Positions 1 to 17,364 of a stretch of DNA of 64,000 bases are shown in pieces (the stretch's first letter is position 1; the number at the start of each line of letters is the position of its first letter). Origin of the DNA: Poecilobothrus nobilitatus (taxonomy: Eukaryota; Arthropoda; Insecta; Diptera; Dolichopodidae). The notes beneath the pieces are model-generated. The model was given only the letters and a program-made list of their open reading frames with translations. It was not told the DNA's origin and ran no database searches. Location of the stretch: contig OX352774.1 in NCBI GenBank assembly GCA_947095535.1, positions 215,190,965 through 215,254,964 on the forward strand. The letters run 5' to 3'. The position numbers were made by a program, and so were the translations under genes.

Positions 1-80
1 TTATAACCGATTTTGACTGTATGTACATACCATAAATATTACAGGATCGCTTGTTCGCTTGAAAGGTAACAATTTGATTG

Positions 81-576
81 GGGAAAAACCATAGATATAT
101 TACTAATAGATAGGCAGTGAAGAAAATATTTTCAGCCAATTTTGAGAAACAACTGATTGATCCGTGCATATATATGTATTGCTTTAGTTTCCTCAGAAAT
201 AGGTTCCTAAAAGGTGAAAAAAATTCATTTCTAATTTTTTTTTAGAGTTTTATCACTTATTTTGTTACTTTACAAGAAGTTAAAATTTTGAATAACCTTA
301 ATTAAATTAAATTTTAATTTTAAAAACAAAATAGGTATATCAATTATTCAATAATATAAAAACTTAAAATCTCTGAATGAAACTGGTTATGAAAAACTGC
401 TTTACATTATTTTAATAAATATAAACAGCTGAGTGAATGAAATGTATACATATTATAAAATGCATATGTATTTTTTTGACTGAATAGGTACCTTAAGATA
501 GGAAAACACATAAGAAGAAAAGAAACGACTATACCTAACTTCCCATCTATTAGTTAATATATCTATGGGAAAAACC
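81..576. mobile_element. MITE-like TIR element, copy 1, with 10-bp flanking duplication
   Basis: The ends are inverted copies of each other: 91 onward reads ATAGATATATTACTAATAGAT and the reverse complement from 566 reads ATAGATATATTAACTAATAG, differing by one base. The body 91-566 is bracketed by identical GGGAAAAACC at 81-90 and 567-576, which looks like a target-site duplication. A 9-11 bp duplication would suit a Mutator-like element, but this is inference. No ORF is present, so the element is non-autonomous. About 125 bp next to the left end and 90 bp next to the right end match, inverted, the element at 21728-22001. The middle (about 216-477) has no counterpart there. Confidence 0.72.
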
Positions 577-3500
577 GAAAAAAATCAAGGATTAAAAACG
601 AATGTCATAAAAAAGGTGGAGGCAATTATTTCGAACAAATGAAGGTAGCTGAAAATATTTGTAAAAAATAAGGTAATTGTAACTCAGGAGGCTTGTCTGA
701 AATGGTTCAGCAATTTTAAATACTACTTAAAAAGTATCAATCAGAAACACACCATGAATACGTCTTCAATAATAATGTGAAAACTTCTTAAGCCCGATTA
801 ATATTATCAGTAGAACTTAAGTATTGATAATTTACTGGTACATATACATATGTACATATGTATATACATATAACCATATAACCTATTTTTTCAATGAATA
901 TTATAATCTGATATTTATGGTTTTTATTTATTATTTTTAAAGAGATTTATTTTTCTATTTCGAAGAGAACTTAATATTATGATCGAATGAAAAATCAGCA
1001 CATTTTTCATGAAGTACTAATTACTAAAATCAGCTAAAATTAAAGTGTTCAGATATTGAATTTTACAGTTCGGATAGATCATATTTATTCCAAATTTATA
1101 CCTCGTACATATGTATGTGTAAACGTGTAAATTTATCTAAATATTAAATTTTTTATTTATTATTTTATCCATTTTATCTTCATTATTAAACTATCTTCGA
1201 ATAATGTGATGATTCATAATGTGTTTTCCAAACAAATCAAAGACATAAAATATACCATTATTTTCATTTAAAAAAAAATAAGTATATGCATTCATATTTA
1301 TAAATAATACGAGTACATCCATGTATGTAATGATGTATATTTAGTTATCTAAGTCTCTTCAAACTTTTAAATGAAAGTTTACGAACTTATGTTACAAATT
1401 AAAAGATTCTTAAAATGAAACAAAATCAAAAACATTGAATGAAAAAATTTAGAATAAATTTAGGCGTAAAAAAACAATTAAATTTTCTTTTATGCTGACC
1501 ATTTTTTATATATTTAATTGCCTAAGTGAAGGAGCTATGCAGGTTATTATTATTATTTTTATTTTTTTTATTATGCAGGTTTTTTTTTTTTTTTTTTATA
1601 AATATGTACATATAATAAAAAATGCATTTCAATATTAATTTTTAGAAATTTTAATAAAAGATGGTAAAAGTCTCGAGAAATAAATCACGCAAAGAGATTT
1701 TAGTTTTGTTTAGTAAATCCACATTTAATTTAATAAAAAATATAATTTTAATAAATTTTTAAAGAAAAAAAAAAAATGTTGATTAAATTTTTATTGCATG
1801 CCATTATTGCTTAAATTTAACTGATTAAATATTTATTATTCCGGTTTTTTCTAACTGCAGATTCTCTCTTTTCTTTCTCAATTTCATTCACTAAACAACA
1901 CGGAATTGGAATGTGTTCAAAATTTTATTAGAATAAAATATTGTTTTGCTAAACATGTACCTATCATAATCTACATAAATTTTTTGTTTCCGAATTCTAT
2001 ATTAAACATTTAACATTTAATATGATAATTCTTTGAATTCATTATAATATTTTTAAAAAAAAAACAATCAAAAATGATGATTTTATAGAAATTTCATCCA
2101 TTTGATAATGTCTAGCACAATTTTACTTATGATGCCACAATAAAAAGAAATTAAAATAAAAGAAATAAGTGACTATTTTTGAAAAACTATCAATAGCGAA
2201 ACTTTATTAATAAGCTTATTAAATTAGAATTACAATAATCAAAAAGAGTGATTAAATCACATAAAAAAGAGGATTTAAATATACTTTTTAAGAATGCAAG
2301 ATTAAATAGGTACAACTCCTTGCAAGGAAACAGAAACTTTTTTTAAAAATTAGTTATTTTAAGTGTATTAAAACTATGTACAATATGTATATCTAACATG
2401 AAAACGTAACAACAAAACAAAGATCATAGAAAGACACAAGTTTACATTTTTTTTTAGTTTTAAAGAAATTAAGAGGGGATAAAATCAATGAATGGAAAAC
2501 ACAATATCGAAAATTTATCTTATAAGAGAACTCAAAATTGAATACCTATTTAATAAAAAAATATTAAGTCAAAATTCTTCCAATTCTTTAGAAAATACTG
2601 CAGTATATGATACATATATGTACATTCAATAGGGAATTAAAGACATTTTAAAAGTTTCTAATTTTGTTGTTTTGCACAAACAAAATCACATGTTGATAAT
2701 AAATTGTACTTATAAATTTAATTTTATAGAACCATAAAGAAATAGAACTATAAAAATTGGGTTATTATAGAACATACAATGCATACAATATATGATGTAT
2801 ACTTTTTCTATTATCATGATAACGTTTATAATTTTTTATCTATAAAATTTATTTAATATTAGAAATAAAAATATGAATAGTTAACATTAATTATTTAAAA
2901 AAAAAAAAACACAATTACTTTATTGAATTTAATTATTTTAATAAAATTAAGTACACTGTTTAATATAAGAACCATTATAAAGTAAAAACATTTGAACAAT
3001 TAAAAATAATTTTTATCAAATAATAAGCATTTTAAAGCTTTTAAATCGAATTTTTAAAATAGTCAATAAAAATAACAATAAATTATACATGTGACTATTT
3101 ACAGATACTTAAATGCCTATAAAATTTCGCAATGTAACGTTACATCGTTACATATTTATATACTTAATATATATACATTTATATGTATGTATGTATGTAT
3201 GACTATAAAAAGACAATTTATTTCAATGACCTTTTTTTTTAACTATTTATTTTGTAATAATGAAAATTCTTGAAATATAAAATGTATGTATGTATATACA
3301 TATGTATATATGTGTGTATCGTATGTATACATATGTATATTTTATTTGATTCAATTACAAAAGAAAGTCATAGAAGTTATGAATTGCAATATAAAAATTT
3401 TTATTATAAAATTGTTTTGTTCTTATTTTCCATTTGACTCAGTAATTTTTTACTGAGTTAAGATTTTGGAATACTAAATTTACTCATTCTTATCTTTTTG

Positions 3501-6500
3501 GAGTTTCATATAATAGATATGGAATGGAAATTTATTATAGCGAAATTAAAGTTTAGTTATAGAAGTCATCTTTATAGATCTGAAATATATTTTTGTGTTC
3601 GAAGTTTTATCTAAAAGAGAGTTCTGAAGATATTCTTCTTCTTCTTCTTTTTTTTGCACTTGTCTCGAATGTTTGGCGATCATGAAATTGCTACCTACAT
3701 AATATACTGCTATAATACCACAATATACTATTTTCCGTTTTATGTTTAATAGCAATTCACAGTTTCTGTTTACCTTTCTTAATACTTTGACATTAGAATC
3801 CTTTCAGTCTACAATATTTTATCGTATTCTCCGGTATACCCAACATTGCAAAATATTCTATATCTTCCATAAACTAAAAAAATAAAAATTAAGAAATGTT
3901 TCGTTCATCAACACTACTGAACTCATCGGTATAGGCAGGTAGTGTTGATTTGCCTAGACAACTCCTTTAATTTAAGTTTTCCAGCAATTAAGAGCGCAAG
4001 TTGAAAATTTCTGTAAAACCACTAGAATTTTATTATATCTGTTTTTTTTTTTTTTTTGTTCATTCCTCTATATCTTGTTCAACTTTCAGACCTCCATTCT
4101 ATATAGAAAAATTTCCCAAGCATAGAACTTAATGAATTTCATGTTTATTAAGATCACGACTGCTGTGACCTTTGTTTTTGTATTTACAAAAGGAATTAAA
4201 GGATTAAATGAAAGATTCAATTTCTTTAGTTTAGTTCAAATTATATGAGTGTATAGCTTCATTGTTTAGAATAAGGACATAACATAATATGCTAGCACAG
4301 GACTGTGTAATTGTCTACTATCACATCTTACAAATTAATAAAAACGCCAATTTCGTTTTTTATACATTTCATTTTCAGTTTTGTTTTATGTCCTTCCTGA
4401 AAGCTGTCCATTATATTATGACAAGTTATATATTATTATATAGATAAGTTCATGCAGCTTAAATGATTCCAGAAGCTCAAGCTTAGTCAAATATGAATAA
4501 TAAATGACTTGGTGGATATTCTATGCTTCTTATAGGAGTGGGAAGGACAACAAATATAGATAAGTTTGTTATGCCCATATTTATGCCCATATACATACAT
4601 ATATACTTAATTTAATTAAGTAACTCCTAGCTATAATTTAATTAATTTTAATTTTTAAGATTTAATAAAATAAATTTGTTTTTGTTGTGACGGGGCTATA
4701 GTTTTGTTTACATACATACTATCATTTATAATATTCTGGTTTTATTTTTATTTTTTTTTTTTTGTGTCTGGTGAGCCGATTAATAAAAACTTCTACTTCT
4801 AATTTTTCTGAATTTGTAGATACATATGTATAAAAAGAAAAGTCTTGTACCTACCTACCTATAATAATAATTTAAAATTTCTCAATTCTTTTACTACCAA
4901 AATGAATGAAAAATACATTAAAAAGCGTCCAATTGGAATAAAATTCTAAATTGGAATCGCGGAATATTATTTATTAAATTTTATAATTAAGATGTAACAT
5001 TATGTATGTAAGTATATAATATTTTGCAGTTATATAATTATAGCGCATAGAATCAGAATGTATTCTTAACATAATGACCTATAGATTTATTTAATATAAT
5101 GCACATATTATACAATAAAATACAAGATATAGATAAAATTCACAGTAATAGTTCTGTTAATCTGTTCATATTATGTATATGTATATATATTATTATATAT
5201 AAGTATATGTACATATAAAATCAACCTGTTTCCATTTGATGTAATGATCGGTTATATAAAATTTTCAGATTTAAATTTGATTAATTTAAAAACGAGTAAT
5301 TTATGTATGTTATATGTTATTTATAACTGTGAAAAAAATAATAAAACATAGGTACCTATACAAGAAAATTTTATTTATAAAATTATTTTTTATAGGAATT
5401 AAATAAAATATTTAATGTTATTTTATTTTTACCATCATTATTATAAATTTTCTTTTGATTTTCACTATTTTAGTCAAAGAAAGAAAAAAAATTTGATAGA
5501 AGTTAATTTGTGATAATTTTTGTTTTTTTTTTTTGTACTTGAAAAACTTCTGATTCTTAATCGGAAATTCTGTCCAGAATTTCTTAGAAAAAAATGAAAC
5601 ATACATACCTATGTAGTTCCATGCCTAAGTTTGCATAAAATATTTAATATTTATTTAATAATATTTATTATGTATTTATTAGTAATAACTGATAAATAGT
5701 TTTATGGTTGAAAACTTTGTGATTTTTCATTGATGATGGATGAGTAATCTTCGCTTCGTTATTTTTTTTCTGAAAAATTCTAAGAAATTGTAAGTTTCAT
5801 TTTGCATGTTCATATATTTATATACATACATACAAACATACATATGTACATACATGCATAAGGTTTTATGTTTATTTTCAATTTGATCCATAAAAGGAAA
5901 TTTTTTGTTAAATTTTTTATGTGTCCATATACATATGTACAAGGGTGTATTTTTTGTATTTTGACTTCTGCTCAGTAGTGATCAATTAACAGGATTCATT
6001 TCCTGTATTTAAATTTAAAATAGGTACCAAAATACACTTTTATTTAGGTGGTAATAATTAATTTTATTTTTTATTGTTTCTTCCTAGTATACAGTAATAG
6101 CTGGTAATAGTCAATATATAAATACATCCATATAAATAAATAAAACTTGCGAAAGCGAGAGTCGAGACTATTTTCTACAGACCAGACATAAATAAAAGAA
6201 AATGATTATTCCTTTTTTCAGGAAATATAGATAGATTTTTGAAATATATATTTTTTTTTGTGAGGGTACGTGCAGCAATCTTGAAAAACAACTATAAGAC
6301 TAATCCGAGTGTTCTCTTTGGTAGTATTGAACTTGAACCAAACAAAAATCACTTCCCTCTTAAATCAAACATTAGGTTAAAACCTATAGTACAATGTACT
6401 GTTGGATTTGAGGATTGACGAAAATAAGAATAAAAGAATTTTTAAACAGTATTATTGAAATTATCAATATTATTGTCACATTAGTATAGTTTTATGGTTT

Positions 6501-8145
6501 CAAAATATCCTTGAAATTATAATTTTCCTTTAAGGATATTTAAATAATATATTTCCAAAATTTTTGATTTCAATATTTTCTTTTTTAGTTTTTATAAGTA
6601 AGGTACAAACAAAATATAATAAAAAGTTACTTTATTCAATTTCCTGCTAATTCTCATTTATGAGTTTCATTAGAATCTTTTTACCATATTTGCAGTGAGC
6701 TTTATAATGTATTTTAAAAAGTAGTTGTTGTACTTTTATATATATTTTTTGTTATTACCAAGCTAAATTCAGATCATCTTGATTTTTATGATTTTTACTA
6801 TAGAATATATATGTATTTAGTTTTAAATAATTTTTATAATTTAATATTACCTATGGGCACAATTTCATAGGTTATAGCCGTTTCTTTTAATTTCATATTT
6901 TTATTTAAGTATTCTGTTATACAACATACATACATAAGTATGTACATATCTTTAAATCCAATTGAAATTCAATTCTAATATTCTTGTAAAGTAAATAATT
7001 TAAAATAAAATTAAAATTTTGCAAATTTTAAACATTTTCTTAACCATACCTACATATTATTACATACATACATATGTATATAATAACTTAATCCAACAGG
7101 AATTTAAAAATTAGGTCATTAAAATTGGATTCTACTTCTTTTTTATTTTAAACCAATAAATTTTTTTTTTTTTTGAAATATTTGAATTAACGAATATTTT
7201 GATTGTAAGTTTTTTTTGTTTTTTATTTCTAAACACAAAATAAAATATAAAAACAAATTTAATTGACAAATTGATGTCAAAATTTACCTATGAACCACAA
7301 AAACAAAAACAAAAAAAAAATTCAAAAGGATTTTGTTCTTTTTAACAATTTTAGCTTTTTTGTTATCAAAATTTGTGCGTTACCATCGTTTGAAAAAGAA
7401 AAATTTTATATACGTATGTAGTTATTTCATGTAAATATATTTTACATATATGTATATATATTATGTATGATATTAGGATGTACATAAGAACATATACGTA
7501 TAGAAAATTTACAAATTTAATATTATATATAGGTACCTATATTAGGTAGGTAGGTATATTCTATATATACATATATACGTACGTAGCTATAGTTCAATAT
7601 ATGGGTTTATATAATATACATATAACTAGATACATATATATATATATGTATATAAATAGATATATGGATATTATTAAAATATTTAACAGTTTTGTGACTC
7701 ATTATTTATATTATCAAATTTTTTATTTAAATGATTAATACTTTTTAAGTTTTATTTTTATAATTTTCCTTAATTTTTGTTTTTTTTTTTTTTTTTACAA
7801 ATTGCATACTGATAATATGTTTAATATCAAATTCCTAGTAGTACTTGTGTACATTGTACAATCCAAAAAAAAAAAAAATAACAAACAAGAAAATAATAAA
7901 TAAAACTATACCAATAAAGTTTTTATATCTTTATACATATATGTATAATGTATATAAATGTTATGTATTTTATATATTTACATATATGAAATATGTATAA
8001 AAATAATTCCATTATATTATATTATAAATATATAATCTCTCAATTTTTGCTTTCTGTTTTTTAATTTTTTATATTTATTTTCGTATTGTAAGTTTTTTTT
8101 TGTTTTATCTTATCATACATTTTAACAATCTGGTAATACTATTGC
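577..8145. other. Non-coding AT-rich DNA, no gene seen
   Basis: The stretch holds A/T homopolymers and TATG/CATA microsatellites, densest at about 3180-3345, 5160-5215, 5810-5840 and 7430-7670. Short ORFs here encode Ile/Lys/Asn/Phe/Tyr-rich low-complexity peptides and are not credible genes. One clean hairpin at 3907-3949 is listed separately. Confidence 0.6.
3907..3949. repeat. Hairpin with 11-bp perfect stem
   Basis: ATCAACACTAC at 3907-3917 is the exact reverse complement of GTAGTGTTGAT at 3939-3949, with a 21-base loop. The arms are more GC-rich than the surroundings. The stem is too short for a typical miRNA precursor, and the function is unknown. Confidence 0.5.
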
Positions 8146-8370
8146 TTACGCGTCGGCGTTCTCTTCTCCTCTAGTTACAAAAAGGCTAGCAATACTGTGG
8201 TGAAGTTTATTATAAGCGAAATATCTCATACAAAAACATTTTTACTTTGAGCTTCAATCGAGTTGGACGGTTTTTATTCGATAATTATTCTTGTCTCCGT
8301 AGTATAAAATATTTAAAATCGTGAAATTTTTATAATTTAAAAATTTTAATTTTTTGGGAGTTGTCCATTT
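8146..8370 (+). promoter_or_regulatory. Candidate actin promoter and first leader exon
   Basis: This island is markedly less AT-rich than its surroundings (for example GCGTCGGCGTTC near 8150) and lies 1.4 kb upstream of the actin start codon. It contains a TATA-like TTATTATAAG near 8207-8216. It ends at a strong splice-donor match, GTAAGTAAAT, at 8371. A leader exon ending at 8370 would splice to the acceptor TTTTAACAG ending at 9730, just before the ATG. Fly Act5C genes have 5' leader exons split from the coding exon, so the layout is expected, but no transcript evidence is available here. Confidence 0.45.
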
Positions 8371-9730
8371 GTAAGTAAATTTAATTAAAAGAAAAAAAAA
8401 AAAAACAAAAAAGTAAAAATATAAAGAATATAAACAATTTTAAAAGAAAACAATTAATTCAAAAAAAAAAAAAAAAGTTAACTATTTAATTTTAAAAAGT
8501 GTTAAATATTCAAAAGTGATTTACATATTTATAAATTTATATTTATTTTTTTTTTTTATAAAACAATATTTCGTTGTTTAAAACAAACTGGAATTAAATA
8601 AGATAAAAGAAAAAAAAGTTAAAATTTAAAAGAAAGTTAAATAAAGAAAAAAAAAAAAAAGAACGCTTCTGTCGGCAAAATTTTCGTTCCCTTTTTTGTA
8701 ACGTTCAATTCAAAATGGCTGTATATAAGTATAAGTGCCCATTAAAAAAAAATTACCCATCTACAAATTTTATGTAGTGTTGACTGTGGTGTGTAACATT
8801 TTTTTTTTTTTTCTGAAAGGAGAATTCACACCCAAAAAAAAAAAACAAGAAAAATATAAGTCTAAAATATATGTGAAATACAAAAAAAAAAAAAAAAATA
8901 ACGTCTTAGTACATTTTTAAATAAAAATCTTTCAAAAAAATAAAAAATTATATTTTCTTAAAAACATACTGTTTCATATATTAAATTGACACGTTATCCA
9001 TTTTTTTTTTTTTTTTTTTTTAATTGGTGAAATACAATTTCAATAAAAAAATTTTCTGTGAATAAATCAAAATATTAATAACATATTTTCAAATAAAGCA
9101 GGATAATTTTGTCAAATTTTCAAAAAGAAACGGAAGAAAGAGGAACTCCTTTTAGCCGGTTTGAAACTTATCCATTTTTTTTTTTCTTCATTCAAATTAA
9201 AATGGAATTTCGATTTTTTTTTTTTATTTCTTTTTGCTGCTTTTATGTATATAACCGTGTGTTAATATAGTTATTTTAAAAGAACATGAAGGAAATATTT
9301 AAAAATTTTCATTTATTACATATGTATATAATATATTTATTTATATATTAATGTTTTATATAAGCGCCGTAAAAAGCCGATATATAAAAATAACTTCTTA
9401 AAATTATATACCCATTACCCATTGCTTACTTACTACTAAAATACACATATGATATGTATATACCATATTGTATAAAAGTATATAAGTATTCGTATCAACT
9501 TTTTTTTTTTTTTTTTTTTTTTTTGTAGACTTGAGCTGGTTTGGTGAATTAAATTTTCCTTATATGGTTATTTAAGATATACATTTATAAATTAGCAAAT
9601 ATTCAAATTGATTTCTTTTTTTATTTTTATATTTTTTTTTATTTTTATTACTTCAAATTGGATACAATTTTTTTTTTTATTTTAAATATGAATTTTATTA
9701 ATTAATTTTTTTTTTTTTTAATTTTAACAG
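8371..9730 (+). other. Putative 5'UTR intron of the actin gene
   Basis: It is bounded by a GTAAGT donor at 8371 and an acceptor at 9722-9730 (pyrimidine/T-rich tract followed by TTTTAACAG). The exon from 9731 then has 40 bases of leader before the ATG at 9771. The interior is poly-A/poly-T with no coding signal beyond the possible second promoter. Confidence 0.4.
8661..8790 (+). promoter_or_regulatory. Possible second (proximal) actin promoter
   Basis: This is a second complexity island: GAACGCTTCTGTCGG near 8661, then a good TATA box TATATAAG at 8722-8729. It is separated from the first candidate by A-rich DNA. Act5C in flies uses two promoters with alternative leader exons, so a second promoter is plausible. 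A donor site for its leader exon cannot be picked confidently. Confidence 0.3.
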
Positions 9731-9770
9731 GTATTTTAAGAAATTAAACAATATATATTTATAATTCAAA

Positions 9771-14276
<4,506 letters not shown>

Positions 14277-14690
14277 ATATTTTCTATATAATAATAATAT
14301 TAATAATAAAATAATAATAATAAAAAATAAATTTACTAATTCATTTTACATTTATTATACATTTAAATTAATAATTATAAATGGAAATGTCCAACTCTAT
14401 TTATAAAAATTTAAATTCAGCAACATCAGCAACAACATACATCAACAACAACAACAACAAAAAGACAACAACATTATAAAAAGAAAAAATCAAATATAAA
14501 AAAAAAAATAAAAAGACAAAAGAAAGAAGAAATTGTAAAATTCCAAAACCACATTCCCTTTTTGTATTTAAAAATAAATAAAAAAAAAAAATAAATAAAT
14601 AATACAGTATTTGTACTACTATTATTGTAACATTTATGGTATCCTTTTTGAAATGAATAAAAACCAACTACACATAAATTTTATATTTTC
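14277..14690 (+). terminator. Actin 3'UTR and polyadenylation signals
   Basis: AATAAA occurs soon after the stop at 14305-14310 and 14326-14331. It occurs again at 14656-14661, followed by T-rich sequence suitable for cleavage near 14675-14695. A CAA-rich tract (about 14418-14475) lies between. Several sites would give short and long 3'UTR forms, as known for fly actins. The usage is not visible from sequence. Confidence 0.55.
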
Positions 14691-16772
14691 ATTTAATTTT
14701 TAAAATTCCATCTATCCATTTTGCAGATTTGTTTGTTTGTTATGCAGTAAGTAGCATTTTGTAAGAGAAAGTTTTAAAAAGAAAACATTTCTTGGAATTT
14801 CTTTTACGCTATATGAGAGAAATGATAATTAAAATCGGTAAAGATTTTAAATTAATAGAAAATATAATATGCTCAGATTTTTAATAGATTTTTGTCAAAC
14901 TAATTGAATTATTTATATGGTAAAATCATTGGAATACATACATACATATAACATATGTATTTAAATAAATCACAACAAAACTACAATATTTAATGTAAAA
15001 CTGAAAATAATGATAAATTTATACGTCTTAAGAGTGAAATCTAAATGATATCAAATGTGATGGTTGGAGTAATTCATTAGTATGGGGGGCAATTTCTTGT
15101 AAAAATTAGGAATTATCAAAATAAAAATTGTAAGAAATTCCTTTTAACATTAGATTTTTAGTATTTATTGAATTTTTGGGTACTTTACAATAAAAGAAAA
15201 GGGTTGTGTCGTATTACGAAATTAAATTTAAGATGGATCACAAATTTCTTAACATTTTAATTTTAAATGGAATTCCATGTGATTGTATAAATAGTGATTA
15301 ATTCTAAGATAATAGCAACAAAACTAGGAAAATAGAATTAACATTTCAAATATATGTAACAAAAAAAAATAGCCAAAGCTTACATCATTTTTAGTTTTAA
15401 AAGGTTAAAAAGATGGAATTTATTCTAACGTTTACTAATACAATAGTCAATAACAATAAAGACAAATATAAATTTTACCACCACTATTACTAAAATTAAA
15501 AATACTGGTTTTTTTATTAATTACCATATTTTGCATCACATTTTATTTTAAATTTCTCATAAAAAAATACTACATATTTTTAATTTTTAATTTGGTTGAC
15601 TTCAAGAATTTCTACTTAAAAAAAAAATTTTTTATTCAACATAAAGTAAAAAAATTTTATGTTCAGTTTGAAACAATAAATTGAGATGACGTAGTCAGTC
15701 TTTAAATATTAAGTTGAATTGAAGGCAACTATGCTGATTTAGACCTTTTTAAAATGAATAAATTAAAATCTGGTAAATTTGTCATTCTAAGTGAATAAAA
15801 CATATTTTCATTTTCCTCAATGTAAATATATTTATAATAATGATATGTTTGTTACTGTGTGAAGTACGGTCTTTTTTTTCTGTTTTTTAATTATTACTCA
15901 TCTCATCATTAATTTTTATATTAAATTGAATAATTTTGCAACACTTGTTAGTGTTTTTTATTTTTTTCTAAGAAAAGAATTTTGCAAAGTGATGATTTTA
16001 AGCTGAGTTTTAAAATTTTTAGGGAGAAACAAGACAAGAAACTAATGAAGTTTACAAAAAAAAAAAAAAAAACAAATTAAATAAAAAAAATAAAAAAGTA
16101 AAGAATCATTTTTTGCAATTGTCGAGAGGAGAGAAGGTCAATGTCATTTTACAAAAGCGAGTCTCACTAAAATCACTATAAGAGTTGATTTAAAAGGGAA
16201 GAGAAAGTAAAGTAATGGTTGGGGAGGGAAAATGGGGAATACTTAATTTGGTTTTTTTTTTCATTTATAAATGTTTATGTACCACATATATACATATGAA
16301 TATGCATGTTTAACTGTGTTGATATGTATTTTATTTATGTATTGTATAAGTATTATTTATTTTTTATAATCTTTTAGGTACAGGTAGGTACATACATGTA
16401 GGATTTTTTTTATTTGGGAAATTCGAATGTTGCAAAATATCAGTTAGTCTTTATAAAATTAACTTTTTTTTTGCCATTAATGGTTAAAAAAAAAAAAAAA
16501 AATTCACTATACATATTATATACATTACTAATAATTGTACGTACATAATAAATATATTTATCTATGTATGTATTATAAATACATAGTTAGATACAATACA
16601 ACATTTACTATATAAATTTTCCGTTATAAATATTTGGTATTAGCAAGTATAAAGAAAAGAATCTATATTTTTTTGTTAAACCTCAAATAAATTTAAGAAA
16701 AAATCAAAGATTATTTTAGAAGATGAAATGAAAATTTAAGAAAAATTAATCGTAGGTATGTATGTAGAATCT
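14691..16772. other. Intergenic AT-rich DNA, nothing recognised
   Basis: There are homopolymers and scattered TATG microsatellites (14935-14965, 16285-16400, 16540-16590). No ORF of note and no inverted or direct repeat stood out. Confidence 0.55.
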
Positions 16773-17364
16773 GGTAACCAACCGGTCCCAAATTAGGAGG
16801 GATTGTCCCGAATTTTAATTATATGTCCCTTTCTAGCAATTTTGTCCCAAATTAAACAAAAACAAGAAAATTGTCCCTCTTCCGCTTAATCTGCCATAGA
16901 TGTATTTCTGAACTTCGAAGTTGAACACAGTATAATTAAGTACATAGGTAGGTACCTAAATATTTTATAAACATAATGAAAACTTTTTGAAAAATAAAAT
17001 CAAAACCTAAGTTGGCCGAAACCATCTATTCTGACATTTTCTGTTTACAAAATAATGAAATACTTTTTCTAATACGTTAAGTAGGTACAAAATATAGCTC
17101 ATATGACAGGTTTTAATTTAGGAAGATCATTTTTTTAAAACATTTCATTTGTCATTTGCATTTGAACTTTTTTATTAATAAAATTACCGTTTTTTCTTTT
17201 TTTTATAAAGAAATTAAATGATTTAAAAAATATGTAACTTGATTTTTTTCTTTTTATTTTATTTTATTTAATTTTGTTACTTTTTTTTGCTTAGTATTTA
17301 AATGGATAAATAAAAACGAATTTAAAAAATATGTCCCTCTTTAACTTCCAGAAAAGTTGGTCAC
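16773..17364. mobile_element. Possible TIR element with GGGAC-rich ends
   Basis: The left end GGTAACCAACCGG, followed by several TGTCCC words to about 16885, resembles in inverted form the right end at about 17333-17364 (GTGACCAAC then AGAGGGACAT when reverse-complemented). The inverted ends are imperfect. A similar end, GTTACCAG with AGAGGACAT, occurs alone at about 37350-37385. No ORF is present. It is a plausible non-autonomous DNA element with uncertain boundaries. Confidence 0.4.
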
